Source: Phycisphaerales bacterium UBA5793 (GTDB lineage Bacteria; Planctomycetota; Phycisphaerae; Phycisphaerales; UBA5793). Taken from it: DNA of 64,000 bases. Shown piece by piece: positions 25,943 through 34,667 of this stretch. The stretch is from contig DIDT01000049.1 in the NCBI GenBank assembly GCA_002418285.1, forward strand, positions 1 to 64,000. Direction: 5' to 3'. How positions within the stretch are numbered: the first letter of the stretch is position 1; each line of letters begins with the position of its first letter. Position numbers and translations under genes: made by a program. The notes below the pieces were generated by a model, which saw only the letters and a list, made by a program, of their open reading frames with translations, was not told the DNA's origin and made no database searches.

Positions 25943-27925
25943 CTACTGAACTTGAATCGCGTCGCTCACTGCGCAGGTGCTCAGGTCGATGAACTGCACG
26001 AACCCGCCGCAGGCGCCAGCCGGCGCCATGCCGTTGATCGTGCGCTGTCCATTATGGTCGTTCGTGCCGCGCCAGGCGATGCGCAGCCCCGTAGTGCTCA
26101 AATCAAGGTGCGTACCTGCGCATGGCCGGTTGTTGGGAATGCGCACGCTGCCCGTCGTTTGTGCGAACAGCACGGCTGCGTTTCCATCCGGCGTGGCATT
26201 GGCCCAACCGAATCGCACCGCACCAATGTCCGGGCAACTGGTGCGCAGACGCAGATTCAATCCAGTCGACCGCCCTGGAAACTCGTAACAACCCATATCT
26301 ACAAGAGGCGCAACACCCCGACCTATGTTTGGCGAGCCGAGGTCCTCGGCAAAGCGCGGTTGTCCGTCGAGGTCGAACTTCGTTCTTGACGGAACAAGTC
26401 CATTGTGGCCAGCGTCGATGCATGGCGACGCGTCGCCCAGGTGATAATCACCGTTGACTGGATCAACAAAGCGAGGATCGTCGGCGATGTTACCTTCACC
26501 GGGATAGCCACCTTCCACTGCCGACCACGCCACCGGCGCCTCGCCGTCGATCTGATTCACTCCATCGTTCCCCCAGACCACGCAATTGGCCATGGTCGCG
26601 TCGGCTGAATCAAAGTAGACACCAGCACCACTTCCTGACGCAGTGTTGGCGACAAAGGTGCAACCGCGGATGCGATCACCACCCGTGCAAGAGAGCCCAC
26701 CGCCATCGCCGTCATAGCCGTAAGCGAAGTTCCCGACGAAGAGCGAATCGAGAATCGTATTGCTACCCCAACTTCGGATTGCTCCACCGCCCGACTCGAG
26801 GTAGCCGCCGCCCGTGACATTGCCGATGAACGTACAGCGGGTGAATCGGCTTCCCGATGTCGTGGCGGCTCCGCCCGCCTCGTAGCTTTCATTGCCCACG
26901 AATCGACAGTCGGTGAAGATGCCGCCGCCAAAAATCGCTCCAGCCCACTTCTCGGCATCGTTTTCTTCGAACGCGCAATTCATGAAGGAGACGTTTCCCC
27001 CGCAATACACAGCGCCCCCCGAGCCTCCTGCGGAGTTGTGCTCGAATCGGCAATTGCGGAATTCGATCTTTCCGCTTCCAACCGTGGCGCCGGCGCCGTC
27101 TCCATTGATCATGCCGAGATGGCTCGTGGCCACGTTGGAAGAAAACGTGCAATCGCCAAAGTAGGCATTGCAGTTGGATACCTGCAATCCAGCACCGTTT
27201 CCGCCGTAGTCGGACGTGGCCATGTTGTTTCGAATCTCACAGCGCAGGAACTGAGTCGAACCGCCCTGCACGAGGACGCCGCCCGCAGATGATTCATAGC
27301 AATAGAAGCCGTTGTCTGAAATCTGGCAGTCCGTGAGACGGGTGTTGCTGTCGCGCATGATCAGCCCGTATCCATAGGCGTGCCCTCCGAATCCGCAGCG
27401 CACGAATGAACCGTCGCCGCGCGTCACTTCGAGGCCCGTGAATCCGGTGTCGCTGATGGTCGCGCCGCCGTCTGTGATCGTGGCCGCGGGTCCCCACCCG
27501 TCGTACACCCCGAACCTGCAGTTCCTGATCGTCGGACTGCTGTTGATGATTGTGAGCACGGGCGGTGACGCAAAGGCGATGCTGAATCCATCCAACACGG
27601 CCTCGGCTGATTCACCCGAATCGAATCGAACACCTCCGGGCGAACTGATGTACTCGTCGATCTGTACGTGCCCTGTTTCGCTCTGGACTGTGATCGACTT
27701 CCCTCGAAATGTGAAGTCATTGTTGCCAGGCCCGAGGTAGTCGCCGTCGGCCACGAGCACCGTGTCGTGGTCGTTGGCTGCGTCGATGCCGGCTTGGATC
27801 GTTGGATACTGCGAAGGTACGCGCCGTATCTCTCCTCCGAGCGCCGGGCAATGCGCGTGAAACTGGGAAACTCCGGCGGCAACGACCGCCCACACCACAA
27901 CCGTTGTGCGGCTTGCTGAACGCAT
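25943..27925 (-). CDS. Secreted right-handed beta-helix protein with Cys-rich C-terminal module (paralogue)
   Basis: This 660-residue paralogue of the preceding gene has a signal peptide, the same opening block VPSQYPTIQAGIDAANDHDT, a longer beta-helix (repeats such as GNGAGLQVSNCNAYFGDCTF), the GDASPCIDAGHNGLVP element, and the C-terminal module at 564-660 with cysteines at 564, 602, 639 and 651. The C-terminal module is exactly as long as in its neighbour (97 residues). The pair looks like a tandem duplication followed by repeat expansion in the helix. No catalytic residues of pectate lyases are evident, so a binding or structural role is more likely. Confidence 0.85.
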   Translation of the reverse strand: MRSASRTTVVVWAVVAAGVSQFHAHCPALGGEIRRVPSQYPTIQAGIDAANDHDTVLVADGDYLGPGNNDFTFRGKSITVQSETGHVQIDEYISSPGGVRFDSGESAEAVLDGFSIAFASPPVLTIINSSPTIRNCRFGVYDGWGPAATITDGGATISDTGFTGLEVTRGDGSFVRCGFGGHAYGYGLIMRDSNTRLTDCQISDNGFYCYESSAGGVLVQGGSTQFLRCEIRNNMATSDYGGNGAGLQVSNCNAYFGDCTFSSNVATSHLGMINGDGAGATVGSGKIEFRNCRFEHNSAGGSGGAVYCGGNVSFMNCAFEENDAEKWAGAIFGGGIFTDCRFVGNESYEAGGAATTSGSRFTRCTFIGNVTGGGYLESGGGAIRSWGSNTILDSLFVGNFAYGYDGDGGGLSCTGGDRIRGCTFVANTASGSGAGVYFDSADATMANCVVWGNDGVNQIDGEAPVAWSAVEGGYPGEGNIADDPRFVDPVNGDYHLGDASPCIDAGHNGLVPSRTKFDLDGQPRFAEDLGSPNIGRGVAPLVDMGCYEFPGRSTGLNLRLRTSCPDIGAVRFGWANATPDGNAAVLFAQTTGSVRIPNNRPCAGTHLDLSTTGLRIAWRGTNDHNGQRTINGMAPAGACGGFVQFIDLSTCAVSDAIQVQ

Positions 27926-28071
27926 GACTCACCATCCTCTCCGACAGCCTCTTGCGGGCCATACAGGAGACTACGAAAGAATGATGATCGAGCCGCTAGA
28001 TGCGACGCTGATATGGGGTCATTCACCCGAGGGGATTGCCCCCATGTCGAAGTGCACTCGCGATCCGGAAT

Positions 28072-30684
28072 TCACGCACCGGTTTTGCTGAACATGAATG
28101 ACCGGCCCTCGTAATCAACGCTCACCTGATCACCGGGAGCAAAGTCACCCGAAAGCATGCGGGTGGCCAGGCCGTTTTCGATCTGCTGCTGGATGACGCG
28201 CTTGAGCGGTCGGGCGCCGTACACCGGGTCGTAACCGAGGTCGGCGATTGCATCGATCGCAGAGTCACTCAATTCGATGGTGATCTCACGCTCGGCCAGG
28301 CGCTTGCGGAGCAGGTCGACCTGGATCTGCACGATCTGCTTGATCTCATCCCTGGTGAGTTGATGGAAGACGATCGTTTCGTCGATGCGGTTGAGCAGTT
28401 CGGGTCGCAGTGTGCGCTTGAGTTCATCCTTGACCGTCGCCTCGATCTCCCATTCAGGGGCGTTGCGCGACGCGAGGTCCTGCAGGTGCTGAGAGCCGAT
28501 GTTGCTCGTCATGACGACGATGGTGTTCTTGAAGTCAACGGTGCGACCCTGGCCGTCGGTCAGGCGGCCGTCGTCGAGGACCTGCAGGAGCACGTTGTAC
28601 ACGTCGGGGTGGGCCTTTTCGATCTCGTCGAGGAGGATGACGCAGTAGGGCCGGCGGCGCACGGCTTCGGTGAGACGACCGCCCTCTTCGTAGCCGACAT
28701 ATCCGGGCGGGGCGCCGATGAGGCGGGCCACGGAGTGCTTCTCCATGAACTCGCTCATGTCGATGCGCACCATCGCGTCTTCGGTGTCGAAGAGATACTC
28801 GGCGAGGACCTTGCACAGCTCCGTCTTGCCCACGCCGGTCGGGCCGAGGAAGAGGAACGAGCCGATGGGCCGGCTCGGATCGCCAAGGCCGGCGCGGCTG
28901 CGGCGCACCGCATCGCTGACGGCGCGCACCGCTTCATCCTGGCCGACCATGCGGCGGCCGAGATATTCCTCCATGTGGACGAGTTTTTCCTTCTCGCCCT
29001 GCACGAGTTTGGAGACGGGGATGCCGGTCCACTTGCTCACGATCTCGGCGATGTGCTCGGGCGTGACTTCTTCGCTGACCATCATCGAGCCGGAGGCCTG
29101 GCGCTTCTTGAGTTCGGCTTCGGCAAGTTCGACGTTCTTTTCGAGGTCGCGCAGTTCGCCATACCGAATGCGGGCGGCGCGCTCGAGGTCGCCGATGCGC
29201 TGGGCCTGCTCAAGTTCGGTGTGCTTGGCCTCGATCTTCTCTTTCATCGCCTTGACGGTATCGAGTTCCTTCTTCTGCGCTTCCCACTGGGCGAAGAGCG
29301 ATGAGCTCTTCTCGCTCAATTCGGCCAGGTCCTTCTGCACCGCCTGCAACTGCTTGCGCGACGCGTCGTCGGTTTCCTGCTTGAGGGCTTCGCGCTCGAT
29401 TTCGAGGCGCATGATTTCGCGGCGGAGTTCATCGAGTTCACTTGGCATCGAGTCGTTTTCGATGCGCAGCCGGGCCGAGGCTTCGTCGAGCAGGTCGATG
29501 GCCTTGTCGGGCAGGAAGCGGTCGGCAATGTAACGGTGGCTGAGCGTCGCTGTGGAGATGAGGGCGGGGTCGGTGATGCGCACGCCGTGATGCGCTTCGT
29601 AGCGCGACTTGAGGCCGCGCAGGATGGCGATGGTGTCTTCGAGGCTGGGCTCGCCAACGAACACAGGCTGGAAGCGGCGCTCGAAGGCGGCGTCCTTCTC
29701 AATGTATTTGCGGTATTCATCGAGCGTCGTAGCGCCGATGCAGCGCAGCTCGCCGCGGGCGAGGGCCGGCTTGAGCATGTTGCCGGCCGAGACGGCGCCT
29801 TCGGCAGCGCCGGCGCCGACAATAGTGTGCAGCTCATCGATGAAAAGGATGATCTGACCCTTGCTGGCCGCGACTTCGCGCAATACGGCCTTGAGGCGCT
29901 CTTCGAACTCGCCGCGGTACTTGGCGCCAGCCAGCAGAGCGCCGACGTCGAGCGCGACAATACGCGACTGTTTCAGCGAGGCCGGGCAGTCGCCGTTGAC
30001 GATGCGCTGGGCGAGGCCCTCTGCGATGGCGGTCTTGCCCACGCCGGGCTCGCCAATGAGCACGGGGTTGTTCTTCGTGCGGCGGCTGAGCACCTGCATG
30101 CAGCGCCGGATCTCTTCATCGCGACCGATGACGGGGTCGAGTTTGCCTTCCTGGGCTTTCTCATTCAAGTCGATGGCGTACTTCTTGAGCGCTTCGTATT
30201 GGCTCTCCGCGCCCGGGTCGTGGACGTTGGACACTCCCGAGGCTTCGCGCATCGACTTGATGGCCTTGAGCAGGACATCGCGCTTGACGGCGTTGACGGA
30301 GAGCACTTCCTTGGCGTCAGACTTCACATCGGAGAGCGCCAGGAGGAGATGTTCCGTTGAGACGTAACTGTCGCCAAGCGACTTGGCTTCGGCGTCGGCC
30401 TTGTTGAGTACGGCAATGGTGTCGGAGGCGGTCGATGGCTGCGTGCCGGATACGGTGGGCATGCGCTTGAGTTCACCTTGCGTGATGGACGCGATGCGAT
30501 CCGGATCCGCCGCAGTGCGCTCGATGATGGAATGGGCGATGGAAGCGCCGCTTTCGCCGTGTGTCTCGAGCATGGCGGCAAGCAGGTGCAGCGGGCGCAA
30601 TTCGCCGTGCTGCATGCTCGAGGCGAGCTGCTGCGCGTCGGCGAGCACCTGCTGGGCTAGAACGGTAAAGCGATCCATGCGCAT
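28072..30684 (-). CDS. clpB: ATP-dependent chaperone ClpB
   Basis: This 870-residue hexameric disaggregase has the full domain order: N-domain (DRFTVLAQQVLADAQ), AAA1 with Walker A GEPGVGKT and Walker B ILFIDELH, the long middle coiled coil (from about 400 to 530, which marks ClpB rather than ClpA/C), AAA2 with GPTGVGKT and LLDEIEKAH, and the C-terminal D2-small domain. It works with DnaK to dissolve aggregates. Start ATG at 30684 follows AAGGGG. I looked for CIRCE or sigma32-like elements in the 165-bp upstream spacer and saw none convincing. Confidence 0.97.
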   Translation of the reverse strand: MRMDRFTVLAQQVLADAQQLASSMQHGELRPLHLLAAMLETHGESGASIAHSIIERTAADPDRIASITQGELKRMPTVSGTQPSTASDTIAVLNKADAEAKSLGDSYVSTEHLLLALSDVKSDAKEVLSVNAVKRDVLLKAIKSMREASGVSNVHDPGAESQYEALKKYAIDLNEKAQEGKLDPVIGRDEEIRRCMQVLSRRTKNNPVLIGEPGVGKTAIAEGLAQRIVNGDCPASLKQSRIVALDVGALLAGAKYRGEFEERLKAVLREVAASKGQIILFIDELHTIVGAGAAEGAVSAGNMLKPALARGELRCIGATTLDEYRKYIEKDAAFERRFQPVFVGEPSLEDTIAILRGLKSRYEAHHGVRITDPALISTATLSHRYIADRFLPDKAIDLLDEASARLRIENDSMPSELDELRREIMRLEIEREALKQETDDASRKQLQAVQKDLAELSEKSSSLFAQWEAQKKELDTVKAMKEKIEAKHTELEQAQRIGDLERAARIRYGELRDLEKNVELAEAELKKRQASGSMMVSEEVTPEHIAEIVSKWTGIPVSKLVQGEKEKLVHMEEYLGRRMVGQDEAVRAVSDAVRRSRAGLGDPSRPIGSFLFLGPTGVGKTELCKVLAEYLFDTEDAMVRIDMSEFMEKHSVARLIGAPPGYVGYEEGGRLTEAVRRRPYCVILLDEIEKAHPDVYNVLLQVLDDGRLTDGQGRTVDFKNTIVVMTSNIGSQHLQDLASRNAPEWEIEATVKDELKRTLRPELLNRIDETIVFHQLTRDEIKQIVQIQVDLLRKRLAEREITIELSDSAIDAIADLGYDPVYGARPLKRVIQQQIENGLATRMLSGDFAPGDQVSVDYEGRSFMFSKTGA

Positions 30685-30849
30685 GACAATCCCCTTGCGG
30701 CACTCTTGGCCGTCGGGTTGACAGGAGCAAACCGCGCGCCCGGGGGCCGACAGAAGAAAGTCGCATTTTCGGGGTCGTCTGCGGGCCGGTACGTGCCCAC
30801 ATCCTGCGTGAGACGCCAGTAGAACCTCGTGGAACTGTCGAACTGGCAG

Positions 30850-31305
30850 TCAGACTGAGGTCCGGACCACCTCAGCGCCGATGGCCTGAGCCCGCGCCGT
30901 GAGCAGCCGCCGCAGGTGCCTGGCGAGCACGAGCCGATCGAACAGCCAGCCGATGGGTCCGTACGGCGAGGCGAACTCGATTGTATCGATCATGAGTGTG
31001 GCGTCACCCCGCCGCTGGAACCGGTGCAAATGATCAAAGCGGCGAAACGGGCCGCGCACCATGCGATCGCGAAACGCATGGGGCGGACCGAATTCGACGA
31101 TCTGGACGGTCATGCGGTGGCGAATGCCAAGGTGCCAGGCTTCCCACGTGACTTCCTGGCCCGCTCCGATCAGGCCGGCTGTCACGCCGGCGATTGCCTT
31201 CTCGCCGGTATTGGCCATCGTGCGGAGATGCAGGTCGATGTCGCGCGCCAGATCAAAGCAGGTTTCGAGTGGCGCGTGAATGAGCGTTTGTATTTCAATT
31301 CGCAT
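30850..31305 (-). CDS. SRPBCC (START-like) superfamily protein
   Basis: This 151-residue protein has the hydrophobic-cavity fold of the SRPBCC family: the typical opening IEIQTLIHAPLETCFDLARD, a central VTWEAWHLGIRHRMTVQIVEFGPP, and a terminal helix (GWLFDRLVLARHLRRLLTARA). Such single-domain proteins bind small hydrophobic ligands. The ligand and pathway are unknown. It precedes clpB on the same strand by 165 bp. Confidence 0.78.
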   Translation of the reverse strand: MRIEIQTLIHAPLETCFDLARDIDLHLRTMANTGEKAIAGVTAGLIGAGQEVTWEAWHLGIRHRMTVQIVEFGPPHAFRDRMVRGPFRRFDHLHRFQRRGDATLMIDTIEFASPYGPIGWLFDRLVLARHLRRLLTARAQAIGAEVVRTSV

Positions 31306-31445
31306 TGTGGTTCCGTCGAGGCGGGTATCTTCGGGGCTCCGGTCCTGTCAGCGTACACCGTGGACCGACTTCGCGCACACGAGGTTTCGCGGCAAATTCC
31401 CGTCGCTGATCTTCCGTCGCCCCGCGGGCGCTGCCGACAAACAGC

Positions 31446-31473
31446 GGACCCATGGATTTTCGTCCATGGGTCC
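31446..31473 (-). terminator. Hairpin downstream of FG-GAP secreted protein
   Basis: A perfect 11-bp stem (GGACCCATGGA / TCCATGGGTCC) with a six-base loop lies 37 bp after the stop of the secreted FG-GAP protein. The T content after the stem on the minus strand is weak (GCTGTTTGTC), so intrinsic termination is possible but not certain. Confidence 0.4.
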
Positions 31474-31509
31474 GACGGTATTCCCGTTTTTCAAGGTAGA
31501 TTCGAATGC

Positions 31510-33105
31510 CTACTCGATCCGTGCCGCGTTGCTGACGCCGCAGGACCCGAGGTCCAGCAACTGCAGGTACCCGCCGCAGGCGCGATCGGAGGTATTTGCA
31601 AACAGGGTGCGGCTGCCGTTGGTGCCTGAGCCGAAGGTCGTGTTCTGCACGAGTTGCAGGCCGGCGGGGCCGATTCCGAGCCGCGTTCCGGCACAGGGTC
31701 GGTTCTGCGGAATGGTGTAGCTGCCGAGGTTGTAGGCATAGAGCAGCGCGATCTGGTTGGACGGGGTCGCGTTCGACCAACTCACGGTGATTGGCCCGCC
31801 TCCCGGGCAAGTCGCGTCGACCGTGAGGATTGGATTGCAGTTGTCCGTTTCAAAGGCGTAGGCCGATCCCCGTTCACCGTTACGCCGCGGAGCGCCGACC
31901 GCAATCGTAGTGCCCGAGATATCCGCGGTGTTGCCGAAGAGGTCTCCCTCTGCTGCATCGCTGGCGTGAATCTTGGCGTAGAGCGTCCAGATCCCGTCGT
32001 TGTTGATAAAGATGTAGGAGGAGCCGGCCTGCACGCCGAATGAATTGTCGCCCCGTGCGCCGATGACGATGTAGTCGCCATCGAGGCCGACATCGATGCC
32101 GAACTCTTCATTGGGCGCGCCGTCAAAGGCGGTCAGTTTCTGCGTTTGGATCCATTCATCGTTGACATACTGGAAGATGTAGGCCGCACCGGCGTTTGAC
32201 CCACGCTCGATGTCGTGCCACTTGCCGATGACGGCCATAGTGCCCTGCACATCAACTGAGATGCCGAAGTTCTCAAAGTCGGCAACATCTGAAGGTCGGA
32301 GTTTCTGCTGGTAGGTCCAGACCCCGTTGGTCTTCTTGTGGACAAAGACGACGCCGTGGTTTGCGGGTTGGCCGGGATCCTCGACCTGCCAGGCGCCGAG
32401 CATGGCGACATCGCCGTCGAGGCAGACGGAGTACCCGAGTTCATCGCCGCCCGATCCACCGAACGCCGCACCAAGCTTGGCCTCCTGCGACCAGGCGGTG
32501 CCCTCTCGTCTGAACACGTACCCGTAGCCGCGCTGGAAGTTCTCGCGGTAAGCGCTGACGAGCACTCCATCACCATCAATGGAGACGGCCTGACCGAAGC
32601 GGGCGAACTCTTCCGGATCGCCAGCGATGAGCCTGGCCTGCTGCGACCAAACTGAGCCCACGCGCCTGAAGATGTAGGCGGCCCCGGACTGCGAGCCGAA
32701 TTCATCTTCCGTTCTCGCACCGACGGCGATGTAGTCGCCATCGATCGAGACCGACCAGCCGAAGTGGGCTTCGTCCTTCGGAACGGCGGCCACCAGCTTG
32801 GCTTCAAAATCCCAGGCATTGCCATTGCGGACGTAGACGTATGCCGCACCGCAGTTGGTGAAGCCCGAGTGACTTTCGGCGTGCGCCCCGATGACCATTC
32901 GATTTCCGTCAATGGCGATGTGATTGCCCATTCGATCGCCGGCTTCTCCGTCGGGCGCGGTCAGTCGGCCGCGCTGGCACTGCGCATCGACAGATGTGGC
33001 GGCGCCCAGCACGACGCCCAAGACTGCGGCACCGACAATGCAGATCCGGGTACTCCAGCTTGAGGCGATTAGAACTCGTTGCCGATTCAGCGTGGCTTGT
33101 CTCAT
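31510..33105 (-). CDS. Secreted FG-GAP repeat protein with Cys-rich C-terminal module
   Basis: This 531-residue protein has a signal peptide (IVGAAVLGVVLGAATSVDAQ) and about seven FG-GAP-type propeller blades, each around 50 residues, with recurring patterns such as HFGWSVSIDGDYIAVGAR and FGIDVGLDGDYIVIGARG. From residue 433 it carries the shared module (CPGGGPITVSWSNATPSNQ, RPCAGTRLG, RACGGYLQLLDLGSCGVSN; cysteines at 433, 471, 510 and 522). It is likely a surface propeller. No enzyme motif is seen. The gene is followed by a hairpin. Confidence 0.85.
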   Translation of the reverse strand: MRQATLNRQRVLIASSWSTRICIVGAAVLGVVLGAATSVDAQCQRGRLTAPDGEAGDRMGNHIAIDGNRMVIGAHAESHSGFTNCGAAYVYVRNGNAWDFEAKLVAAVPKDEAHFGWSVSIDGDYIAVGARTEDEFGSQSGAAYIFRRVGSVWSQQARLIAGDPEEFARFGQAVSIDGDGVLVSAYRENFQRGYGYVFRREGTAWSQEAKLGAAFGGSGGDELGYSVCLDGDVAMLGAWQVEDPGQPANHGVVFVHKKTNGVWTYQQKLRPSDVADFENFGISVDVQGTMAVIGKWHDIERGSNAGAAYIFQYVNDEWIQTQKLTAFDGAPNEEFGIDVGLDGDYIVIGARGDNSFGVQAGSSYIFINNDGIWTLYAKIHASDAAEGDLFGNTADISGTTIAVGAPRRNGERGSAYAFETDNCNPILTVDATCPGGGPITVSWSNATPSNQIALLYAYNLGSYTIPQNRPCAGTRLGIGPAGLQLVQNTTFGSGTNGSRTLFANTSDRACGGYLQLLDLGSCGVSNAARIE

Positions 33106-33602
33106 TCTTCACACTCACTTTCACTTGAAATCGTGCTTTTCCGCCCGTTTCGCATCGGTGCGGACCAGGTCGCCGCCGACGCCCACTCAGTGTCAGAGCC
33201 TTGGTCAGTATGACGAAGATGGACAAATCCGTCAACCGGAATACCCGCAAAGTCCGAATAGTTTCTTGCGAATCTTTCCCAAACACTTATAACACACTGC
33301 TGTTGCTGTGGTTACAACGTCGCCCTTATTGAAAATCCAGCACCTGACCCCGGTGAAAACGCCTGCCGGCGTCACGCCGGATGAGACGGGGGAGCCGGGT
33401 GGGGGCGTTGCGGCTTTGGTCCAGCGCGAGTTGTAAGTCGCCGATCAGCGTGGCGCGCGTGGCCTACTGTACTGATTCACTCGACGATTCTGGCCGATGC
33501 TGACGAGGCGACGAGCCCCGACTGGGACGTCGTGCCGCCTCCCGACTCAGCGATGCAGGTGAAATCAGCCGCGGCCGCCACCGCCTCTTTGGAGCAGCCA
33601 TC
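33106..33602. other. 497-bp divergent intergenic region
   Basis: No gene is visible here. It separates the leftward FG-GAP gene from the rightward UDP-glucuronate decarboxylase gene, so it should hold both promoters. A GC-rich structured stretch lies at about 33348-33412: the palindrome CCGGCGTCACGCCGG sits inside longer complementary ends AACGCC and GGCGTT. I could not match it to a known riboswitch or small RNA. The part nearest the leftward gene is AT-richer (33190-33340), consistent with a promoter. Confidence 0.35.
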
Positions 33603-34580
33603 GTGTCGATCTCGAAAATGAAGCGCGTTCTCGTCACCGGCGGGGCCGGGTTCCTCGGCTCGCACCTGTGCGACCGGCTCGTGGCCCAGGGGCACGACGT
33701 GATCTGCCTGGATAACTTCTTTACGAGCCAGAAGATCAACATCGCCCACCTGCTGGGCAAACCCAATTTTGAGCTCATCCGCCACGACGTCACGCACCCG
33801 CTGTGGCTCGAGGTCGATGAGATCTACAACATGGCCTGCCCGGCCAGCCCGATCCATTACCAGTGGAACCCGATCAAGACGATGAAGACGAGCGTCATCG
33901 GGATCATCAACGTGCTGGGCATGGCCAAGCGCACGCACGCCAAGGTGCTGCACGCCTCAACGAGCGAAGTGTATGGCGACCCGGAAGTGCACCCACAGCC
34001 CGAGTCGTACCGCGGCAATGTGAATCCCATCGGGCCGCGCGCGTGCTACGACGAAGGCAAGCGCGCCGCCGAGACGCTGTGCTTCGACTACCACCGCTCC
34101 AACAACCTCAATATCCGCGTCATTCGCATCTTCAATACGTATGGGCCGCGCATGCATCCGTACGACGGGCGCGTCGTGTCGAACTTCATCCGCCAGGCGC
34201 TGACTGGCGAGGACATCACGATCTACGGCGACGGCAGCCAGACGCGCTCGTTCTGCTACGTCGATGATCTTGTCGAAGGCATCATCCGCATGATGAACGG
34301 ACCGGATGAGTTCATCGGCCCGGTGAATCTCGGCAACCCGTACGAATTCACCATCAAGCAGCTGGCGGAGATGGTCGTCGAGATGACGGGGACGAAGTCG
34401 AAGATCATCTACGAAGACCTGCCCGCCGACGATCCAACGCAGCGGCAGCCGGTCATTGACCTGGCCAAGGCCAAGCTCGGCTGGGAGCCGAAGATCCAGC
34501 TGCGCGAAGGGCTCGGCAGGACGATCGAGTACTTCAAGGGTGTCGATCTCGCGCAGTTCCGCGTGCCGACGCCGGGTTGA
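33603..34580 (+). CDS. uxs: UDP-glucuronate decarboxylase (UDP-xylose synthase)
   Basis: This 325-residue short-chain dehydrogenase/epimerase has the NAD motif GGAGFLG at 13-19 and catalytic Tyr149 and Lys153 in ACYDEGKR. The block NMACPASPIHYQWNPIKTMKT and the segment RIFNTYGPRMHPYDGRVVSNF are characteristic of UXS enzymes, which decarboxylate UDP-glucuronate to UDP-xylose. A GTG start at 33603 is chosen since GGAG lies eight bases before it; an ATG five codons on is possible. UDP-glucuronate could come from the UDP-glucose dehydrogenase encoded 12 kb away. Confidence 0.9.
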   Translation: MSISKMKRVLVTGGAGFLGSHLCDRLVAQGHDVICLDNFFTSQKINIAHLLGKPNFELIRHDVTHPLWLEVDEIYNMACPASPIHYQWNPIKTMKTSVIGIINVLGMAKRTHAKVLHASTSEVYGDPEVHPQPESYRGNVNPIGPRACYDEGKRAAETLCFDYHRSNNLNIRVIRIFNTYGPRMHPYDGRVVSNFIRQALTGEDITIYGDGSQTRSFCYVDDLVEGIIRMMNGPDEFIGPVNLGNPYEFTIKQLAEMVVEMTGTKSKIIYEDLPADDPTQRQPVIDLAKAKLGWEPKIQLREGLGRTIEYFKGVDLAQFRVPTPG

Positions 34581-34667
34581 TCGACAAACAGATCGCAACA
34601 CCACGCGATTGATCAACCGCGAACGACTCGAGCACTGTGTGGGACAGCTGTCAGCGTGTGACCCTCC

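Noticed and set aside
24042..27925. CRISPR array, because of short regular repeats in the two beta-helix genes
   Set aside because: The repeats are protein-level helix turns in an open frame with varied DNA and no constant direct repeat.
30685..30849. CIRCE or heat-shock sigma element before clpB
   Set aside because: I found only a partial GAGTGC half-site with no matching inverted half at the right spacing.
33348..33412. Known riboswitch (cobalamin, ZTP, guanidine, SAH) before the UDP-xylose synthase gene
   Set aside because: The conserved cores of these classes are absent; only general GC-rich pairing is seen.
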